Of a stretch of 64,000 nucleotides of DNA, positions 45,857 to 57,390 are shown one piece after another. A program made the translations under genes and the position numbers. The notes beneath the pieces were generated by a model. The model saw only the letters and a list, made by a program, of their open reading frames with translations. It had not been told where the DNA came from and ran no database searches. Numbering within the stretch: position 1 is the stretch's first letter; each line of letters begins with the position of its first letter. Origin of the DNA: Flabesymbios commensalis (lineage: Eukaryota; Annelida; Polychaeta; Terebellida; Flabelligeridae); assembly GCA_964017125.1 (NCBI GenBank), contig OZ024912.1, forward strand, positions 56,600,910 through 56,664,909. The letters are read 5' to 3'.

Positions 45857-46620
45857 ACGCTGATTTATTCACCTGCTCAAAGTCATGTCAAGTATATAGG
45901 GCTTACAACTTGTATACCAAAAGGATTGTTGGGTCTTTTAGCCATATATTCAGGTATGCCCACTTGGCAATATTGATTATTTTTTAGTTTCAATTGCTGA
46001 CAAAAATCTCCAGCTGTCAAAAAGGAATAGCTTCATTTGGAATAAATTCTCTGTGACTTTGATCGTATCTACAACAACTTCAAAATAGAAACCAATAGAA
46101 AGTTAACCCTTTGACACTTTTAAACCGTCTCGTGTTTTAATTTGTCAACAACAGTTAATTATTGTTCAAACGTGCAGTTACAAATTGTTTAGAATAAAAG
46201 TTTTGGTATCCGATCCAAAAATTGCCGATGTTTAAAAGAGGTGAGATGAATTGGTCAGCTTATTATTTCGACACAATGACCCGCTGATTGTGGCACTTCA
46301 ATCAACCCCGCACGGCACATACTAATATGTGAGGTTTGTTTCGTCACAGCTCAAAACAAGTATAGGGGCCTATGTCTACTACAAACTATAGTTCTAGTAT
46401 CCTTGCTCAAAATCAGAATGCGCTATGTCACTGCGCGTATCAAATAAGGGCTGCAATACTTCCCCTGATTTCCCTCTCATCTGAAGCCAGCTTTAGACGT
46501 TTTAAGCACACTGATGTCGACTACAGTAGACATCCTGTCTTTTTAAAAGCACCTGTATAACGAACTGTAGAAAGTAGAATATGACTTCAATCTTAAAACA
46601 CTTATATATGTTAGGACTTA
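45857..46620. other. intron, no gene seen
   Basis: TTAACCCTTTGACAC at about 46104 could be the start of a Family B-like element ending near 46731. The rest is unassigned. Confidence 0.4.
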
Positions 46621-46624
46621 AATT

Positions 46625-46735
46625 TCGCAAATCACAACATTTTTCAGTCACTTGAAGTTGTGTATCGCGGTAGCGAGACACAACTTCAAGTAACTGAAAA
46701 TTTAAATTGAATAGCTCAGTGTTCTGGGGTTAGGG
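46625..46735. mobile_element. Family B hairpin region
   Basis: GTCACTTGAAGTTGTGTATC, then GCGGTAGCGAGACACAACTT and CAAGTAACTGAAAATTTAAA. It ends TGGGGTTAGGG. Confidence 0.7.
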
Positions 46736-46853
46736 ATATATCTACAGAGTCTATAAAGCATTTCTATTCGCGTTTTTTTTTGTGTATATATTTTTTGTGT
46801 ATATATCATAGTGGTTGATCCGCTTTATCATCTTTACACATTGTCTGTTACAG

Positions 46854-47016
46854 AGGATTGCGACCAGAAGCAGACGACCAAAATACCCCTGCCGAACCCG
46901 CCACACAAACAGAAGACGCGTGCATGCAGACGACGGAACCCAACACACAAACCGCAGCCAACGACAATGAAGACGCTGTGGCTGTGCCAAAAACTGACTG
47001 CGATGAAACGCATTGA
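46854..47016 (+). CDS. STK32: STK32 terminal exon
   Basis: Acceptor TGTCTGTTACAG. Encodes (R)GLRPEADDQNTPAEPATQ, then TEDACMQTTEPNTQTAA and NDNEDAVAVPKTDCDETH, then TGA at 47014-47016. This acidic, Thr-rich, low-complexity C-terminus is the poorly conserved tail seen after NREKxxR in the family. The phase fits the previous exon (AG|A). An in-frame reading without stops up to a single TGA supports it as the end of the protein. Confidence 0.88.
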
Positions 47017-47250
47017 CCCTAACCAGAAACAGATCCGTGAACATTGTCTGTGCTGTGAATATAGGTCTACACTGTCACAGCATTTGTCGTGGCTCTGGAT
47101 ACAATGTAATATAAAGTAATCCCTCCTAACTCGACACGACAAACATGATGACAACCATGTAGCTGAAGGTGATCTACTACCAGAGTTACTCTCAATTGCG
47201 GTAGACATATCCAAGGACAATAAAGTCATTTTTAAGCACGATAACATCAT
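47017..47250 (+). other. STK32: STK32 3' UTR with AATAAA
   Basis: AATAAA at 47219-47224 is the first good poly(A) signal after the stop, giving a 3' UTR of about 225-235 bases. The signal lies in the first unit of the 76-bp satellite. Confidence 0.65.
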
Positions 47251-48050
47251 AGATGAACCATTATTTATTATGGTTAGGCCTATAATCTATGGACAATAAT
47301 GTCATCTTCAAGCACGATAGCATCATAGATGAACCATAATTGATTGTGGTTATGCCTAATCTATGGACAATAATGTCATCTATAAGCACGATAACATCAT
47401 AGATGAACCATAATTTATTATGGTTAGGCCTATAATCTATGGACATGAATGTCATCTATATGGACGATGACATCATAGATAAACCATTATTTATTATGGT
47501 TAGGCTTATAATCCATGGACAATAATGTCATTTTCAAGCACGATAACATCATAGAAGAACCATAATTTATTATGGTTAGGCTTATAATATATGGACATGA
47601 ATGTCATCTATATGGACGATAGCATCATAGATGAACCATTATTTATTATGGTATGGGCCTATAATCTATGGACAATAATGTCATTTTCAAGCACGATAAC
47701 ATCATAGATGAACCATAACTTATTGTGGTTATGCCTAATCTATGAACATGAATGTCATCTTTAAGCACGATAACATCATAGATGAACCCTAATTTATTAT
47801 GGTTAGGCTTATAATCTATGGACATGAATGTCATCTTTAAGCACGATAACATCATAGATGAACCCTAATTTATTATGGTTAGGCCTATAATCTATGAACA
47901 TGAATGTCATCTATAAGCACGATAACATCATAGATGAACCATAATTTATTATGGTTAGGCTTATAATCTATGGACATGAATGTCATCTTCAAGCACGATA
48001 ACATCATAGATGAACCCTAATTTATTATGGTTAGGCTTAATATTTATTGC
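47205..48050 (+). repeat. 76-bp satellite, about 11 units
   Basis: Units have ATGGACAATAATGTCATCTT, then CAAGCACGATAACATCATAG and ATGAACCATAATTTATTATGG, quoted as AACCATAAT / ATTATGGTT (a short hairpin). AAGCACG or a variant recurs at about 47234, 47310, 47384, 47461, 47536, 47612, 47688, 47766, 47840, 47918 and 47994. Confidence 0.93.
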
Positions 48051-48571
48051 TATGCTGATATGTCTCGTTGTCAATCTCACCCTACCTTGGGCAGACAGCA
48101 TTGCACTATGATATAAAATTATTAAAGACATATTTCACCTATAACGTCTTATATTTTACATAAATGGCAAATAACCTCTAAGATCACGTGTGAAAAGTGT
48201 TGAGCAAAAACATAAAATTTGTTTCACAACTCAACCCGAACGGAGGCTGGCTTTATATATATCGCACTTTTTTATTTCTTTCATGTTACAATCTTATTTC
48301 CACGTTGCTTAGAAATGCATGATGTAGTGCTCTAAAAGTCGGCTACATTATGGTCTGAACCAGAAAAATTGCTACAAAAGGTGTCTCAACAGTTTATTGT
48401 AGTATAAGGTGTGCTTAATAACATATCAAAAGTTTACCAACATCTCACCAGGCAAAAAGTATAATTTTCAAAATGGCGTCCAGGATGGCCGCCAAATCCT
48501 TAAAATTTCAATTATTTGCCCTGTGATCATCCGAAATGAGTCACTCTCATGCATTGTCACTTGATTTGGGT
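48051..48571. other. no gene seen
   Basis: AT-rich, with ATGGCG/ATGGCCGCC pair at about 48472-48492. Confidence 0.5.
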
Positions 48572-48953
48572 TTAAAGGGACATGCACAGGTCTAAAATCA
48601 TCAAAAAATCGGTGATTTTATTTTAGCTTAATAATATGACCATATGATGTAAACATGCCCATAGACTAGCACTGGAAAAGTTTTTTAATTTTTGTGCTGC
48701 GCATTCACCAGTTAGGCTAGATAGCTAGAGACGAAATTCCTGATTTCTAATTATTGACAACTATGTCAAAAATAAGAAATACGGGAATTTCGTCTCCATA
48801 TCTAGCCTAACTGGTAAGTGCGCAGCACAAAAAAATATAAAAAAATTTGCAGTTCTAGTCTATGGACATGTTGACATCATATGGTGATATTAAGAAGCCA
48901 AAATAAAATCACCGATTTTTTTTATAATTTTAGACCTGTGTATGTCCCTTTAA
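48572..48953. mobile_element. Family E MITE, complete
   Basis: TTAA-AGGGACATGCACAGG ... CCTGTGTATGTCCCT-TTAA, 382 bp. Inverted arms of over 150 bp meet near GACAACTATGTCAAA. The inner segment GAAATTCCTGATTTC / AAATACGGGAATTTC also pairs. Confidence 0.92.
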
Positions 48954-49466
48954 TATAGTAGGCCTACATAGTGTACCTCGCACACACCAGTCACACCACA
49001 GTCAAAACATAATATTTTTTGAAATCCATGATGGCGGACCAAAATGGCCCACAAACTGCGAATATTGAAGGAATTAATAAGAATCATCGAGGTATAGTCC
49101 TGGGGCTGATTCTGAGAACTAAGCCAAATCAAGAGTTTGCTGCACCCCCCCCCCCCCCTCAAAGAAAAAAATAACATAGGCTTCCCACTTTTTATCATTA
49201 AGGAGTTACCCAGCCACAAAAAGTAACATTATGTGTTATATACCAAATTAAAGCTTAGAATCTCTGGAGTAAGAAAAGTGATGGTGCTAAGTTCGCAGGT
49301 TAGAGGGATTTTTGTAATCTGACCTTGAAGTACACCACCGTCGGACATGAAAGTGATCAAAATTTGACACAAAATGACTGATACGCCAGTAAAGAGATGT
49401 ATTTGCCCCCAAAGTCTACCGAATGCTCTCAATAACTAATAATTTATAGCCAGCCTTTGATTATGT
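48954..49466. repeat. unassigned, includes half of an inverted repeat pair
   Basis: 49205-49335 (AAAAAGTAACATTATGTGTT, ACCAAATTAAAGCTTAGAAT) recurs inverted at about 55340-55470. A C14 run lies at about 49145. Confidence 0.7.
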
Positions 49467-49469
49467 ATC

Positions 49470-49566
49470 AAGGTAAACACGAAACATCTGTTCAATGCTA
49501 GGCCAGCGCTGTAGACGGTGGTCCAACATTGACCCATTGTTGGGTTAATGTCCCTTTGCTTACTGG
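49470..49566. mobile_element. Family C MITE, diverged
   Basis: GTAAACACGAAACATCTGTT, centre GCGCTGTAGACGGTGG, right TTGGGTTAATGTCCC and TTTGCTTACTGG. Confidence 0.7.
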
Positions 49567-49600
49567 ATTAGTAATCAGATATTTTCTTTCAATGTATCGA

Positions 49601-49707
49601 TCCTGTAAACAAGAAACACATATTAAAAACTGGTTTAATATTGGCACAGCGTAGCCGACGATGGTCCAGCAATAAACCAACATTGGATCAACGTCTTGTT
49701 TATATGC
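49601..49707. mobile_element. Family C MITE, diverged
   Basis: CTGTAAACAAGAAACACAT, centre CAGCGTAGCCGACGATGG, right arm AATAAACCAACATTGGATC and AACGTCTTGTTTATATG. Confidence 0.7.
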
Positions 49708-50880
49708 GTTACACATTTCCTGACATTGGAAACAGTATATGCCTACATATGTATCTAATTCCATATATCCAGAATAATATAAGTTATGGTAGAAATGGAG
49801 AACAGGTACAGATGGCCCGAATGTCTTCGCAATAATATTTTATATTTGGCATTAGAATAAACGTGCATCAAATTATATTTGAAGATGCACGTAGTTTTCG
49901 AAAACAGGACTTAGTGCATGTACTTGTATTCGAACACACAAATATTTCAAAAGACACGACATGCACATATATTCAAATGAAATGATCTTGGCAAAACTAT
50001 CGCAACATTTAATAAATAAATTAAAACAATAAACTTTTATTTTGCACCAATAATGGTATAGCCTAATTAATACATTACTATACCTGTACCATATTATTAT
50101 TTAACGCGGCCTAATTTTATGCATTACATAAGAAGCAATATAAATATATATCATTTAATTCGTCATGCGAGAATTCGAAGTTGTCACAATTTTTCCGCAT
50201 TGTTAATAGATCTATTATCTTTTATTGGTGGTTTCGAAATCGATTTAACAAGTTGTTGTTTTTAGATGAGTATCTACAGGATTAGAATGGGAATAATTCA
50301 ACAGGGGATGCATCATAATATAATGTATGAACTGCAAATCTTACATTATTATACAAATTTCGAATGTGAATTATCACAAACCGGAATCTTTCAAGACACA
50401 AGCTGATGAGTTGTTTAAAGTATCATAGTGAGCGACAAAGACACTGAAAATGGGGGTGCACTTAGTTTTCGAAAAAAGTGCATGCATTTACATTCGAACA
50501 TAAAATCATTTAAAAACAGCCCCAAAATAAACGGTTTTCACTTATAAGTGCATGCACGTTTATACGTGGGGATACGATATGCACAGTGATAATTATATCT
50601 TTTCAAATATAAAACACATTTTATTATATATCACAATAAAGTGTTTCTTACAGATGTCAATTCAGATACTACACAAAGACAAAGCAATTGCTTTGTATTT
50701 GAACTAAATTAAACAGAAACATGATTATGTTCCTGAATGAGAAACTGTCCACCTCAATGAGTAATCTCGATGAAGTTTACTCCACAAAAATGTGATAGCA
50801 GTGAATAAATTACCAGTGTTGTTGCTCATTATCTCACTCTTCTTCGGTCACAACAAAATGATATTGATCACTGAGATAAT
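49708..50880. other. no gene seen
   Basis: AT-rich. GATGCACGTAGTTTTCGAAAA at about 49883, quoted as CACGTAGTTTTCGAAAA, and TGCACTTAGTTTTCGAAAA at about 50457 mark a diverged duplication of about 570 bp. Confidence 0.5.
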
Positions 50881-51151
50881 TTTTTAAGAGGATGTGAAAA
50901 CTTCTTCAGTGACCAAGATCACTTTTCTAGTGGCTGAGATAACTTTTGAAATGGCTTAGCATATATTTATTAAATATGACATTTATGACATTTATAAAAT
51001 ATGGATGTTCTTGGCGACGAAATATGTTTCATGGAATTTACTGCAAATTGATTCATTTCGCCTGTCCGCGCTCCGTCGACTATCTGCCTGCCTACGTTTT
51101 TAAACATTATATGTTTTTAAAGTAGTTTTTAGATTGCATCCATAAAAAAAA

Positions 51152-51213
51152 CACCCAATAATCACAAAACATTTGTATGACATTTATACAAATGTCTTGT
51201 GTTTACTAGGAGA
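51152..51213. mobile_element. Family C remnant
   Basis: CCCAATAATCACAAAACATT to AAATGTCTTGTGTTTACTAGG, quoted as TGTCTTGTGTTTACTAGG. The centre is deleted. Confidence 0.65.
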
Positions 51214-51261
51214 GGGATTTACATTGTAATAGCTGATTGGTTAATGCAATGTCTATTGTCT

Positions 51262-54098
51262 TCTTCAGTGGCCAAGATCACTTTGGTAGTGCCTGAAATC
51301 ACTTTTAAAGTGGCTGTGATCACTTCCCCAGTGGTCAAGATCATTTTGTAGTGGCTGAGATAACTTTTAAAGTGGCTGTGATCACTTCTTCAGTGGACAA
51401 GATTAGTTTGTTTATGGCCAAGATCGTTTTTGTGGTGGCGGGGATAACTTTTAAAGTGGCTGTGATCTCTTCTTCTGTGGCCAAGATAAATTTTGTATTG
51501 GCTGAGATAACTTTTAAAGTGTCTCTGCTCACTTCTTCAGTGCCCAAGATAACCTTTGTGGTGGCTGAGATAACTTTTAAAGTGGCTGTGATGACTTATT
51601 TAGTGGCCAACATCACCTTTGTAGCGGTGAAATGACTTTTAAAGTAGATGTCACCATTATTTTCGTGGCCGAGATCACTTTTGTAGTGGCTGAGATAACG
51701 TTTAAAGTGGTTGTAATCACTTTTTAAGTGGTCAAGATCACTTTTGTAGTGACTGAAATAATTCTTAAAGTGGTTGTGATCACTTCTACGATGGACAATA
51801 TCAGTTTGTTTGTGGCCGAGATCATCTTTGTGGTGGCTGAGTTAACTTTTTATGTTGCTGTAATCACTTCTTCGGTGACGAAAATTATCTTTGCACGGGC
51901 TGAGATAATGTTTAAGGTGTCTGTGAGCACTTCTCTGGTGGCCAAGATCACATTTGTAGCGGCAACGGTAACTTTTAAAGTGACTGTGATGACATCGTCA
52001 GTGATCGAGATCAATTTTGTAGTGGCTGTGATAACTTTTGAAGTGGCTCTGATGACTTCTTTTGTAGTCATGATCACTTTTGTAGGGACCGAGATCACTT
52101 TTTTAGGGACTGGCATTAGATTGTTAGTGGCAAGATCACTTTTGTAGCGGTTAAGATAACCTTTAAAGTGGCTGTGATCACTTCTTCTGTGACTAAGATC
52201 ACTTTTGTAGTAACTGAGATCACTTTTAAAGTGGTTGTAATCACTTTTTCAGTGGACAACATCACTTTTGTAGTGGAGGAGATAACTTTTAAAGTGGCTG
52301 TGATCACTTCGTCAGTGGCCAAGATCACTTTATAGTGGCTTAGATATTTTTTTCAATGGTTGACACCAGTTGGTTAGTGGCCAAGGTCACCTTAGTAGCA
52401 GAGATCACTTTTAAGGTGGCTTTGATCACTTCTTCAGTGGACAAGATCAGTTTGTTTGTGGCTGTGATCACCTTTATGGTGGCTGAGATGACTTTTAATG
52501 TGGCTTTGATCACTTTGTCAGTGACCAAGATCACGTTTATAGTAGATGAGATCATTTTCAAAGTGGTTTTGATCACATCTTCCGTGTCAAAATCACTTTT
52601 GTAGTGGCTAAGATAACTTTTAAAGTGGTCGAAAAAAATTCTTTAGTGGCCAAAATCACCTTTGTAGTGGATGAGATTCCTTTCAAAGTGGCTATTATCA
52701 ATTCTTCACTGCTCATAATCACTTTTGTAGTGAATAAAATCACGTTTTCAGTGGTTGAAATCAGTTTGTTAGTGGCAAAGATAACTTTTGTAGCGGCTGA
52801 GATAACTTTATAGTGGCCAAGATCACTTTATAGTGGCTTAGATATTTTTTTCAATGGTTGACACCAGTTGGTTAGTGGCCAAGGTCACCTTAGTAGCAGA
52901 GATCACTTTTAAGGTGGCTTTGATCACTTCTTCAGTGGACAAGATCAGTTTGTTTGTGGCTGTGATCACCTTTATGGTGGCTGAGATGACTTTTAATGTG
53001 GCTTTGATCACTTTGTCAGTGACCAAGATCACGTTTATAGTAGATGAGATCATTTTCAAAGTGGTTTTGATCACATCTTCCGTGTCAAAATCACTTTTGT
53101 AGTGGCTAAGATAACTTTTAAAGTGGTCGAAAAAAATTCTTTAGTGGCCAAAATCACCTTTGTAGTGGATGAGATTCCTTTCAAAGTGGCTATTATCAAT
53201 TCTTCACTGCTCATAATCACTTTTGTAGTGACTAAAATCACGTTTTCAGTGGTTGAAATCAGTTTGTTAGTGGCAAAGATAACTTTTGTAGCGGCTGAGA
53301 TAACTTTTAAAGTGACTGTTCTCACTTATTTAGTGGCTAAGATCACTTTTGTAATGGTTAAGTTACTTTTTAATGTAGCTGTGGTCACTTCTTCAGTGGC
53401 CTAGTTCACTTTTGAAGTGGCTTAAATATTTTTTTCGATGGCTCACAACTGTTTGTTAGTGGCCAAGATCACCTTTGTAGTGACTCAGATAAATTTTTAA
53501 GAGGATGTTATCAATTCTTCGGTGGCCAAGATAACTTTTGTAGTGGTTCAGATAACTTTTAATATGGCTGTGATCATTTCGTCAGCGGCCAAAATCACTC
53601 TGTAGGTGCTTAGATAACCATATCAGTGGCTGACACCAGTTGGTTAGTGGCCAAGATCAGTTTGTTTGTGGCTAAGATCACATTTTTGGTGGCTGAGATA
53701 ACATTTTAGGTGGCTGTGGTCACTTCGTCAGTGGTCTAGTTCACTTTTGCAGTAGCTTAAATATTTTTTTCGGTGGCTGAAACCAGTTTTTTAGTGGCCA
53801 AGATCATTACTTTTGTACCGACTGAGGTGACTTTTAAATTGGTTGTAATCACTTCTTCTGTGGGTAAGATCACTTTTGCAGTGGATGAGATGACTTTCGT
53901 AGCTGTTGAGATAACTTCTTCGGTGTTCGGGTTCACTTTTGTAGTGGCTGAGATATCTTTTAAAGTTGTAATAATCACTTCGTCAGTGGCCAAGATCAGT
54001 TTTGCAGTGGATGGGACTGGCAACTTTTAAAGTGGCTGTGGTCACTTCTGTGGTGGCCAAGATCACTTTTGTAGTGGATGAGATAACCTTCAAAGTGT
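51262..54098. repeat. 2.8 kb array of 21-bp units in 63-bp triplets
   Basis: The triplet is AGATCACTTTTGTAGTGGCT+G, AGATAACTTTTAAAGTGGCT+G, TGATCACTTCTTCAGTGGCC+A. An early decayed part starts near 50870. Unit length is divisible by three, so long frames open on both strands (ITFVVAE, ITFKVAV on plus; TLKVISA, TTKVILA on minus). There is no start context, no splice pattern and no non-repeat domain. Confidence 0.95.
52317..53312. repeat. nearly identical 498-bp tandem duplication within the array
   Basis: 52321 onward matches 52819 onward for about 490 bp, with one substitution noticed (GTGAATAAA versus GTGACTAAA). Neighbouring triplets differ far more, so this doubling is recent. Confidence 0.93.
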
Positions 54099-54264
54099 AC
54101 TAGTCTTAATCTACCCTCCTTTTTTAGAAATAAGCATATCCATCCATATCATGCATGTAGTTGAGGCTAGTTCAAGGCTGGTCTGAAGTTAAACCACAAA
54201 ACTATGATAGGCCTATGCCATATTATCTACTGATCTAATTGTACAGTAATTTAACAAAAATGGT

Positions 54265-54790
54265 TCTGATAATTTTCTAATATGTTGGAAACGCTGCTAG
54301 TGTTTTTCAAACATATTAGATCAATCTTAAAACATTTTAATTGTGGTCACTAACTCACAGAATCCTTAAACTGTTCAGTTATCAACGATAGGCGTATTGA
54401 GCGACCCTACAAGTAAAATCATTTTTTCAGTAATGACGGCACTAATTTGCATACTATTTTTACTGCAACACATCAGCTCACTCCGAGCATGGTTTTATTG
54501 TCTTTATTGACCTTGAAAACATGGGTGTAGATACCATTTTTGTTGCGTGATCTGGGATATTAACCAACCCATAAATAGATATATATGTGTCGGTAATGGC
54601 GGCGCTAATTTGCATAATAAATTTTCTGAAACACATTAGATCACTCTAAAAACAGTTTCGTTGTCTTCTTTGACCCTCAAAATATGGATGTAGACACCAT
54701 TTTTATATCGTTATCTGTGATATTGACCGAGCTACAATTAAATATACATTTTTCGATAATGGTGGTACAAACTTGCATAGAAATGACACG
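54265..54790 (+). repeat. about 162-bp tandem repeat, 2-3 units
   Basis: TAATGACGGCACTAATTTGC (about 54433), TAATGGCGGCGCTAATTTGC (about 54593) and TAATGGTGGTACAAACTTGC (about 54757). Confidence 0.8.
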
Positions 54791-55499
54791 TGGGACCTAT
54801 TTCCAGCTTGCAGCTGGTTAACATAGCTAACCATTTTCTACGGGGGTTTTACAAGCTCGGTACACCAAATAGAAGTATATTTCCGTGGGTGCACGGGAAC
54901 CCTCGCAAATATACTTAATCACACTAGACTACACGTGTCGGCCCTGAGTCGCTTGAAATATGGTAATAACGGCATACAAATATAAAAAATTTTGCTTTAA
55001 GTACTCTATGCTAGCTAATATGTCGATTTCTTGGTACAACACCAGCAACTGGTAACTTATAAACTGCCGGCCAATAATAAAAAGGCACGGCTTGGAAAAC
55101 ATTCACATTTCGTTTTTTTCAAAACCATGTGGTTTTCAAAGATTAATCTATATTTAGGAGCGAAGAGATAATAAATTAAAAAATAAAACAGTGAGGATGA
55201 AATGATAACATAATTGTGTGTCATCTGATTTAGTGATTTTATGTGAAATATATGTTACATAAGGAGTTGTGACAGATTGCTTAGGTTTTTTTATGCTAGA
55301 ATATTGCAAATAATGCATTTTTCGAAATAGACAGTACCCTACTTCAAAGTCAGATTATAAAAATCCCTCTAAGCTGCGGCCTTAGCATCATCACTTTTCT
55401 GCATCCAGAGATGCTAAGCTTTAATTTGGTATATAACACATAATGTTACTTTTTGTTGCTGGGTACCCCGAAAATTGACCTTCTCTGCTGCTCCACTTT
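54791..55499. other. no gene seen; second half of inverted pair
   Basis: Unique sequence, then 55340-55470, the inverted partner of 49205-49335. Confidence 0.5.
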
Positions 55500-56030
55500 T
55501 AATACAACCATTTTGCACACTATATTACATAGACCTTTTTGTTACCTAGCCTAAGTACCTGCTTTTCTGTTGCATTATATGTCAAAATAGGAAAATAATT
55601 AATGTAGTAGTACTGCACTAGAAGATAAAAGTTACATCGCAAATATTTTAAAAATTATAAGAAATATCTATTTTACGTCCCACAATGGGCGTCTCAAAAT
55701 AGTCAGAGGTATACGTTCATGATAAAACCCTCCCATTTTGCACAATATCTATAATATATACCTTTTTGCACACTATATATTATATACCTTATGTTACCTA
55801 GCCCAAGTATTGCCTTGTTTGTTCAATGTGCTGTCAAAATATACCGGTAACTACGCTTATAATACTAAAGCCGTCGCATGGCAACAATATATTTACAATG
55901 CCATGATCTGGTCTGAAAATGGAAATATGTCCATGATAAAATCGCACCATTTGGCACATATACTGTAAATTATATAGGGCCTATCTACTTTTTTGCTACC
56001 CAGCCTAATAGTATACGTTTCTATTTAACT
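55500..56030 (+). repeat. about 200-250 bp degenerate tandem repeat, 3 units
   Basis: TTTTTGTTACCTAGCCTAAG (about 55537), CTTATGTTACCTAGCCCAAG (about 55787), TTTTTTGCTACCCAGCCTAA (about 55990). A fourth relative lies at about 58035. Confidence 0.7.
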
Positions 56031-56280
56031 CTTGTCTAAACATATAACGTTACCACTGAAGAAAAACTTTTTCCATTTTTTTCTTCTCTCGGTCCCATAA
56101 AATTCAAGATGGCCGCCATCTATACCAATATTTATAAACAATGTCCTATTTCGGTGCAGAACTTTTACATGTATTGACGTGGCCTCAGGATCATAGTGCA
56201 TCATATTGTAATTGATTTTCCTCACATCACTAGCTTGTAATAACTCAAGACAGCATGTTGAAAAATGCCCATTAGCAACC

Positions 56281-56294
56281 GTTACCATGGTAAC
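56281..56294. promoter_or_regulatory. RFX X-box-like palindrome
   Basis: GTTACCATGGTAAC is a perfect 14-bp palindrome fitting GTNRCC-n-RGYAAC. Confidence 0.4.
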
Positions 56295-56469
56295 CGGTGA
56301 ACATGGTGAACACAAACAAATATTTGGAGTATATGACTTTGTGACGTGTCATACCAATACCGGCATTACTTCTCACTTATAAAAAATAAATTAGGAGCTG
56401 GTGTTGGAAGAGCAACGTTCCAGCTTTCTCACACATCAAAAATTGTAAAGATATCTCTATTATTGGGGA

Positions 56470-57255
56470 AGATTTGGATCAACAGCATTGGTCTTGCTGG
56501 ACCTTTCCGCAGCCTTGGACACCTTGGACCATAGCAGCATCATTGAGGTCTTGTCCGGCTGGTATGGTATTTCTGGAACAGCTCTAAATTGGGTCCGTTC
56601 CTACCTATCAAATCGGGTGCAAAGGGTTATACTTCTGGATAAACTTGGGGAACCGTTTAAGACGGATTATGGTGTCCCCCAGGGCTTTGTCCTGGGACCA
56701 CTCCTATTCATTCTATATACAACGCCCCTGAGTAGTGTGATCAGTAGGCATAACATCTGCCACCATCTGTACGCTGATGACACACAGATTTATCTTTCTC
56801 TTTCCAAAACAGATCCTGAGATGTCACTGTCGCTGGTCCAGCAGTGCTTGTAGGACGTCTCCGACTGGATGATAGCTAGCAAACTCAAATTGAATCCTGA
56901 CAAGACAGAATTTATACTAATCGGCACTAAAGCACAACGAGACAAATTTAAGCAATATTTCCCTACATAATTACTTGATCAGGATGTAACACCAACTGAT
57001 TCGGCACGCAATTTAGGGGTAGAATTTGACAAGGATTTCAATTTTAGGAAACATATATCAAAAGTCTGTCGATCATGCTACTATCATATACGTGATTTGC
57101 GTCGCTTTCGCAGATGTTTAACAGCGGCAGTGACTAAGACAATAGCAACTTCACTTGTTTCGAGCTAGCTAGACTATTGTAATTCTATCCTCTATAACAA
57201 AAAAAAAGCTAAATCTGCACAGTCATTTCGGAAAAAATTGAAGACTTTATATTTC
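56470..57255 (+). pseudogene. CR1/L2-type LINE fragment
   Basis: An RT fragment reads LLDLSAALDTLDHSS, GVPQGFVLGPLLFILY and HLYADDTQIYLSLS, then a stop at 56851-56853. The same frame continues with KLKLNPDKTEFILIGTKAQ, NLGVEFDKDFNFRKHIS and LDYCNSILYN, with further stops. It jumps to SAQSFRKKLKTLYF, a typical C-terminal end, so part of the C-terminal domain is deleted. The YADD catalytic box is intact. The 5' part of the element is absent. Inactive. Confidence 0.92.
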
Positions 57256-57270
57256 GGCCAAGTCTTTCCA

Positions 57271-57390
57271 TCCTAAATCCTCTGTGTCCCGGCATGCTGG
57301 ATCTACGAATTGGAACGTCAAACGGACAATGATAATCGAGCCTGATTCGGATTTGCAGCGCCTCTGAGCTCGGGACACCGAGGATTTAGG
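57271..57390. repeat. 120-bp segment with inverted ends
   Basis: CCTAAATCCTCTGTGTCCC and GGGACACCGAGGATTTAGG are inverted at the two ends, directly after the LINE remnant. Confidence 0.75.

Noticed and set aside
46834-47250. 138-codon minus-strand frame
   Set aside because: Antisense to the terminal STK32 exon; the plus-strand reading continues the kinase with correct phase.
47205-48050. CRISPR-like array
   Set aside because: Units are contiguous 76-bp repeats without unique spacers, in animal DNA next to an exon.
51341-54030. many 60-140 codon frames on both strands with regular heptads
   Set aside because: They follow from a 21-bp repeat whose length is a multiple of three; frames are open on both strands alike and have no independent domain or splice evidence.
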